Assembly: GCA_937960625.1 (NCBI GenBank)
Contig: CALGPD010000200.1
Coordinates: 1-8,322, forward strand
DNA: 8,322 nucleotides
Source: an uncultured Spirochaetia bacterium
Lineage (GTDB): Bacteria; Spirochaetota; CALGPD01
Direction of reading: 5' to 3'
Part shown: positions 5,285-8,322 of the stretch, in pieces
Layout of the letters: each line of letters opens with the position of its first letter
Position numbering within the stretch: the first letter of the stretch is position 1
Position numbers and translations under genes: made by a program
Notes under the pieces: model-generated
Databases searched by the model: none
Told to the model about the DNA's origin: nothing
Seen by the model: only the letters and a program-made list of their open reading frames with translations

Positions 5285-6543
5285 TGTGTTACTTTTGATT
5301 TTTCGTTTTGGGTTTTACTAATAGCTGAACTATTTGATGTATTATCTCCTTGTTCCTGCTTCGTGTTCTGTTTCTTTTTTTTCGCGTTGGAATTATTGTT
5401 TTTATTACTAGATCGTTTGTTTCCGGTTTTGGCTGTGGATTTAGTTTTGGAATTTGAATTTTTCTTTTGCGTTGTTTTTACTTCAGCGTTGCTTTTTACG
5501 TTTTTTTTAGCCGGTTTTTTAGTTTTTTCAGATAATTGTTCTTGTGTTAAAGACTGGGGTAGTGGTTTGTCTGACATTTCCTTATGCCATTCAACGACTT
5601 TGTTCCATTTTTGCTTTGAGTTTTTCATTACGATAAAACTCAAATGCCCGCCGTCTAACGTGACTGTTTCATGAATATTTGAGGAAACTTTTTTATGTAA
5701 AGCGGTCGTGGCTTCATAAGGCGCGACCCAGTCATCATTTCCCGTAATAACCATAAGATTTGAGGTTATATTATTCAGCTTAACGGCTTTACCGTTAATT
5801 TGCATTTCGTTTTTTGCAAGCTTATATTCCTGAAATATATCTTTAACGTATTTCATAAAAGCCTGGCCCGCAATATTAATATTATCACTTGCCCATTTAA
5901 TAACAGCATCGCGTTCATTAATATCACCGTAATAGTTTTTTTCCATTTTATCTCTGATAAGGCCGAATATTCTCTGCATAAACCGCGCCGGAACATTGCC
6001 GAAAGCCCTGACCATTTTTTCAAGATTAAGCCTTTCTTTATCCGCCCAGATATTTATAAATTGTGAATTTCTCGGGTCAATAGGTGAGGCAAGTACAATT
6101 AGATTTTGAATATATTCATCGTGTAGGGCGTTATAAATCGTTGCAAGGTGTCCGCCCATACAATACCCGAAAAGTGTTAATTTATCCGCTTTGCTGATTT
6201 CAAGGGTTTTTTTAACAGCTTTATGAATATACCAGTCAATGAAATAATCAAGAGTTAAAAATCTGTCTTCGTCTGTCGGTTCGCCCCAATCAATAATATA
6301 AACATCAATTCCGTTATTAATAAGGTGTTCAACAAAACTCGTTCCCGGAACAAGGTCTAAAATATAATTCCTGTTAATTAACGCATATATAATGAGAAAC
6401 GGAATGGGGTGTAGATTTTTTTTTACTGGTTTATATCTATAAAAGCTGAGTTTATTATCAGTATATATTAATTCCTTTGGTGTTGTTCCGACTTCAACTT
6501 CCGCATGTTCAGGTCTATCATCTAAAAAAGGAATCTCAAACAT
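5281..6543 (-). CDS. phaC: Class III-like polyhydroxyalkanoate synthase (PhaC) with Lys-rich C-terminal tail
   Basis: This 420-residue cytoplasmic alpha/beta-hydrolase would polymerise 3-hydroxyacyl-CoA into PHA storage polyester. The N-terminus has V-G-T-T-P-K-E-L-I-Y and the synthase-typical I-Y-A-L-I-N-R and V-Y-I-I-D-W-G, followed by D-R-F-L-T-L-D-Y. The lipase-like box is G-Y-C-M-G-G with Cys128 as nucleophile; Cys in place of Ser is the mark of PhaC against ordinary esterases. Asp270 (in G-N-D-D-W-V-A-P) and His300 (in D-G-G-H) complete the triad. The core ends near residue 325, close to the ~350 residues of class III enzymes. Residues 325-420 are an added low-complexity tail: about 20 Lys/Arg and one Glu between 340 and 395, rich in Asn, Ser, Thr and Ala, with P-A-K-K. 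Class III enzymes need a PhaE partner, and none is seen here. AGGAA at 6550-6554 supports the start. It shares a promoter and terminator with yhhN. Confidence 0.88.
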   Translation of the reverse strand: MFEIPFLDDRPEHAEVEVGTTPKELIYTDNKLSFYRYKPVKKNLHPIPFLIIYALINRNYILDLVPGTSFVEHLINNGIDVYIIDWGEPTDEDRFLTLDYFIDWYIHKAVKKTLEISKADKLTLFGYCMGGHLATIYNALHDEYIQNLIVLASPIDPRNSQFINIWADKERLNLEKMVRAFGNVPARFMQRIFGLIRDKMEKNYYGDINERDAVIKWASDNINIAGQAFMKYVKDIFQEYKLAKNEMQINGKAVKLNNITSNLMVITGNDDWVAPYEATTALHKKVSSNIHETVTLDGGHLSFIVMKNSKQKWNKVVEWHKEMSDKPLPQSLTQEQLSEKTKKPAKKNVKSNAEVKTTQKKNSNSKTKSTAKTGNKRSSNKNNNSNAKKKKQNTKQEQGDNTSNSSAISKTQNEKSKVTQ

Positions 6544-6549
6544 ATTGGC

Positions 6550-6554
6550 TTCCT
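6550..6554 (-). promoter_or_regulatory. Ribosome binding site of phaC
   Basis: AGGAA lies 6 bases (GCCAAT) upstream of the phaC ATG at 6543. Confidence 0.7.
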
Positions 6555-6575
6555 AAATTTTATATATATATTAAA

Positions 6576-6604
6576 ATCTTAAACTAAATAAAATTATTTG
6601 TCAA
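6576..6604 (-). promoter_or_regulatory. Sigma-70-type promoter of the phaC-yhhN operon
   Basis: A perfect -35 TTGACA (6604-6599) and TAAGAT (6581-6576) are separated by exactly 17 bases. The predicted start is at about 6569, giving a leader of about 26 bases that contains the AGGAA ribosome binding site. Together with the hairpin at 4593-4629 it delimits a two-gene transcription unit. Confidence 0.75.
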
Positions 6605-6657
6605 GCGAACCATATGCAAGATTATTTAAATTTGAATTTAAAACACTTTATGAGAAA

Positions 6658-7245
6658 CTATATATTTTTATAGCCGTTTCCAACGAGGAATACTTCACGG
6701 CTTTGTTTTTTCGTTGCGTCTACCCTTAGCGCTTTAAAAAAGTTAAAATGTTTTCTTGCTTGTTTAATAAATTCAGGAGATTCTTCGCCGTCAAACATTT
6801 TGCAAACAAAGTATCCGTTTGGTTTTAGTAACACTTTGGCAATTTCAAATGCTTTTTCAACCAATTCCATTGAACCGTAATGGTCTAAGTCTTTGTTGCC
6901 CGTTGTCTTTGGCGCCATATCGGATAAAACCCCGTTAAAGTTTCCATAATCAACGAGTATTTTTTCCGGATTTAATTCCAGAACATTTGCAATTTCTATT
7001 TTAGCATTTTCAGGTAAACTGATATTTGTTTCTTTTATATCTATTCCTAGAACAAATCCGTTTGAATTAAGAAGGCCGTGAATATATTGCAGCCATGACC
7101 CCGGGGAGCAGCCTAAATCAACAACCTTATGCTTTTTTTTAATAAGGCTATATTTACGTTGAATTTCCTGTAATTTGTATACACTGCGTGCGGCAAAATT
7201 TTCTTTCTTTGCTTTTTTACTATAATAGTCATCGTGTTTACGCAT
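6658..7245 (-). CDS. rlmE: 23S rRNA (uridine 2'-O) methyltransferase RlmE/FtsJ
   Basis: This 195-residue cytosolic SAM-dependent enzyme would methylate the 2'-O of the A-loop uridine (U2552 in E. coli numbering) of 23S rRNA, a late step of 50S assembly. The N-terminus has the family's basic stretch and R-S-V-Y-K-L-Q-E-I. The SAM-binding motif is D-L-G-C-S-P-G-S-W (43-51). The K-D-K-E catalytic tetrad is intact as Lys24, Asp109 (in S-D-M-A-P), Lys149 (in V-C-K-M-F) and Glu184 (in S-R-E-V-F). The length is slightly below that of E. coli RlmE (209), mostly through a shorter N-terminus. The start overlaps the upstream membrane-protein gene by 8 bases, with no Shine-Dalgarno sequence, so coupled translation is likely. 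The next gene, phaC, has its own promoter. No terminator hairpin is evident directly after the rlmE stop. Confidence 0.95.
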   Translation of the reverse strand: MRKHDDYYSKKAKKENFAARSVYKLQEIQRKYSLIKKKHKVVDLGCSPGSWLQYIHGLLNSNGFVLGIDIKETNISLPENAKIEIANVLELNPEKILVDYGNFNGVLSDMAPKTTGNKDLDHYGSMELVEKAFEIAKVLLKPNGYFVCKMFDGEESPEFIKQARKHFNFFKALRVDATKKQSREVFLVGNGYKNI

Positions 7246-7852
7246 TTTTTATGCGCCCGGGTTTGAATTTTCGTGAAATATATATTGCTACACTATGCGC
7301 GTAGAATAAACAATTGACTAAAATAACCGCTGCTATAAAAAGTATTAAACCAATAATGAAATTAGTGCGTGCTTTGCCTAACACAAAGGGGACGAAATAT
7401 ACGCTAAATGCTATCCAGAATAAGATTTTAAACCATGCCGGGAATAACGCAGCAATCGTGCCGGATATACTCTTTTCTTTTATATATACTGCGATTATGC
7501 GTTTAACATATAAATATAAAACAACGAGAATAATTAATAAGAGCACAATATTGGCGAATATTTTTCCGTTAGTTTTTGCAAAATATACGAAAGGCAGGGT
7601 TATTAATAACCCGAACGAAAATGATAAAATAAAAAACATTATCTGCATGGCAAAAGTGCTGAGAAAATCTTTGATTTTAGTAATAATATTTTTAAAGGAT
7701 TTATCTTCTTCTTTTATTAAAAGAGCTATAAAAATTAGAATGATTATATAAAAACCAATTAATCCCAAAATTGAAAGCGCAAAGTATTTTAGAAATACTT
7801 TCCAAATTGCTGTTTCGGCTTGTTTAGATAAATCTCTGTCTGTTTTTTTCAT
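7238..7852 (-). CDS. Five-helix integral membrane protein of unknown function
   Basis: I do not recognise the family of this 204-residue protein. A charged N-terminal stretch (1-16) is followed by hydrophobic segments at about 24-46, 66-91, 98-116, 137-158 and 164-190. A Lys/Asp-rich loop (47-62) lies after the first helix and a basic tail (194-204) ends the protein. No catalytic motif, metal ligand set or transporter signature stands out. It overlaps rlmE by 8 bases and is probably co-transcribed with it. There is no Shine-Dalgarno sequence. A TATATT box with a partial -35 (TACACA, 17-base spacing) sits 6 bases before the ATG. The frame is convincing because it is long for such AT-rich DNA, has alternating hydrophobic and charged organisation, and fits tightly between a terminator and rlmE. 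Confidence 0.75.
   Translation of the reverse strand: MKKTDRDLSKQAETAIWKVFLKYFALSILGLIGFYIIILIFIALLIKEEDKSFKNIITKIKDFLSTFAMQIMFFILSFSFGLLITLPFVYFAKTNGKIFANIVLLLIILVVLYLYVKRIIAVYIKEKSISGTIAALFPAWFKILFWIAFSVYFVPFVLGKARTNFIIGLILFIAAVILVNCLFYAHSVAIYISRKFKPGRIKNA
7241..7255 (-). promoter_or_regulatory. Small hairpin enclosing the rlmE start codon
   Basis: On the minus strand CGCAT-AAAAA-ATGCG forms a 5-bp stem with a 5-base loop. The downstream arm contains the rlmE ATG and abuts the upstream gene's stop. It would open while ribosomes finish the upstream gene. The stem is short, so the role is an inference. Confidence 0.3.
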
Positions 7853-7858
7853 GTATCA

Positions 7859-7887
7859 AATATATAAAAAAATATTTTTACTGTGTA
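7859..7887 (-). promoter_or_regulatory. Possible promoter of the membrane protein-rlmE unit
   Basis: On the minus strand TACACA (7887-7882, 4 of 6 matches to TTGACA) and TATATT (7864-7859) are 17 bases apart. The -10 box ends 6 bases before the ATG at 7852, so the transcript would have almost no leader. It lies just below the terminator of the preceding gene, where a promoter is expected. Confidence 0.45.
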
Positions 7888-7901
7888 GCATCTAAAAAAT
7901 A

Positions 7902-7931
7902 AAAGCCCTCTACTTTATTGTAAAGGGCTTT
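7902..7931 (-). terminator. Rho-independent terminator of the acetate transporter gene
   Basis: AAAGCCCT (7902-7909) pairs with AGGGCTTT (7924-7931). After one C/A mismatch the stem continues for three more pairs around the loop TTTATT. On the minus strand it is followed by TTTTATTTTTT. It lies 25 bases after the stop of the transporter gene. Confidence 0.88.
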
Positions 7932-7956
7932 AAAATTAACTATATCAGATTAAAAC

Positions 7957-8322
7957 TTACTTGAATGCACCGATAGGTAATTTTTCTTTTCCGTAAACTT
8001 CGTTTACAACTTCCGCCATAGCTAGGTAAAACGCGCTTGCTCCGCAGATAATACCTTCAAAACCTGCAATTCGGCCTAAAAGTTTTCCGATTTTTACTGC
8101 GCCTGCTGCTATTAGATAGTGATTAATTGTTAACAGCGCGAACAGCACTAATAATGTACCGAAAATAATTACATGAACCCTTGTCATCTTAAATGTACAT
8201 ACGAACATATACGCTGTAAATAATCCCCATATCATTAAGTATGTGCCAACAGTTCCAGGGCTTGCTTTAATCGGTGAATAGATTAAAAGATAAACAAGCG
8301 CAATCCAGAATGTACCATACAT
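7957..8322 (-). CDS. Acetate uptake transporter (GPR1/FUN34/YaaH, AceTr family), N-terminus cut by window edge
   Basis: The C-terminal 121 residues of a small membrane transporter that takes up acetate (and succinate in E. coli SatP) with protons. The fragment aligns by eye with residues from about 68 to the end of SatP (188). It opens at Y-G-T-F-W in the third helix region, continues with I-W-G-L-F-T-A-Y-M-F, F-K-M-T-R and L-F-A-L-L-T-I, and ends with G-I-I-C-G-A-S-A-F-Y-L-A-M-A-E-V-V-N-E-V-Y-G and L-P-I-G. The Met at the window edge is internal and not the real start; the N-P-x-P-L-G signature helix lies outside. A strong terminator follows. Uptake of acetate would feed acetyl-CoA, from which PHA monomers can be made, but no direct link to the nearby phaC is shown. 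Confidence 0.9.
   Translation of the reverse strand: MYGTFWIALVYLLIYSPIKASPGTVGTYLMIWGLFTAYMFVCTFKMTRVHVIIFGTLLVLFALLTINHYLIAAGAVKIGKLLGRIAGFEGIICGASAFYLAMAEVVNEVYGKEKLPIGAFK

Noticed and set aside
5363..6066. Two plus-strand open frames opposite phaC
   Set aside because: One is a Phe/Leu run produced by the Lys-rich tail read backwards; the other is antisense to the catalytic domain. Neither has a motif.
7314..7751. Plus-strand open frame opposite the five-helix membrane protein
   Set aside because: The minus frame has coherent membrane helices, an overlap with rlmE and a plausible promoter; the plus frame has none of these.

Overview
The window is strongly AT-rich (roughly 30% G+C by eye, not counted). 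Every gene I can support lies on the minus strand. The organism looks like a low-GC, Gram-negative-type bacterium: there is a large two-loop RND permease with periplasmic domains and a lipoprotein signal peptide. The relaxed lipobox, the MMPL-type RND protein and the plasmalogen-type lipid gene would fit a spirochaete or another anaerobic lineage, but no marker gene settles this. Both ends of the window cut through genes, so it may be a whole short contig.

Layout from the right edge, in the direction of transcription. (1) 8322-7957: C-terminal two thirds of an acetate uptake transporter of the GPR1/FUN34/YaaH (AceTr) family, closed by a terminator hairpin at 7902-7931. (2) 7852-6658: a five-helix membrane protein of unknown function that overlaps rlmE, the 23S rRNA 2'-O-methyltransferase gene, by 8 bases. 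(3) 6604-4593: an almost textbook transcription unit with a consensus promoter, a class III-like PHA synthase (PhaC) carrying an unusual Lys-rich tail, a YhhN/TMEM86-family gene joined by an ATGA overlap, and a 15-bp-stem terminator. (4) 4548-4072: a small lipoprotein. (5) 3979-1: a strong promoter with a perfect 20-bp palindrome over the transcription start, a TetR regulator, and an overlapping large RND/MMPL permease. This last part reads as a self-regulated efflux module.

The most striking observation is at the left edge. The permease frame is open from 3314 to the window end, but only residues 1-1043 are RND. Right after the conserved G-V-D-Y-T of transmembrane helix 10, around base 186, the frame continues into about 61 residues of a parallel beta-helix protein. 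TM11 and TM12 are missing. This is most simply a chimeric join, either an assembly artefact or a real rearrangement, and not a natural multidomain protein. Other points of interest are Asp-rich repeats with an exact 60-bp period in the permease's first periplasmic loop and a related copy in its second loop, the histone-H1-like tail on PhaC, and two genes without a Shine-Dalgarno sequence whose -10-like boxes sit 5-6 bases before the ATG. I found no tRNA, rRNA, CRISPR array, insertion sequence or replication origin. No gap between genes exceeds about 155 bases.
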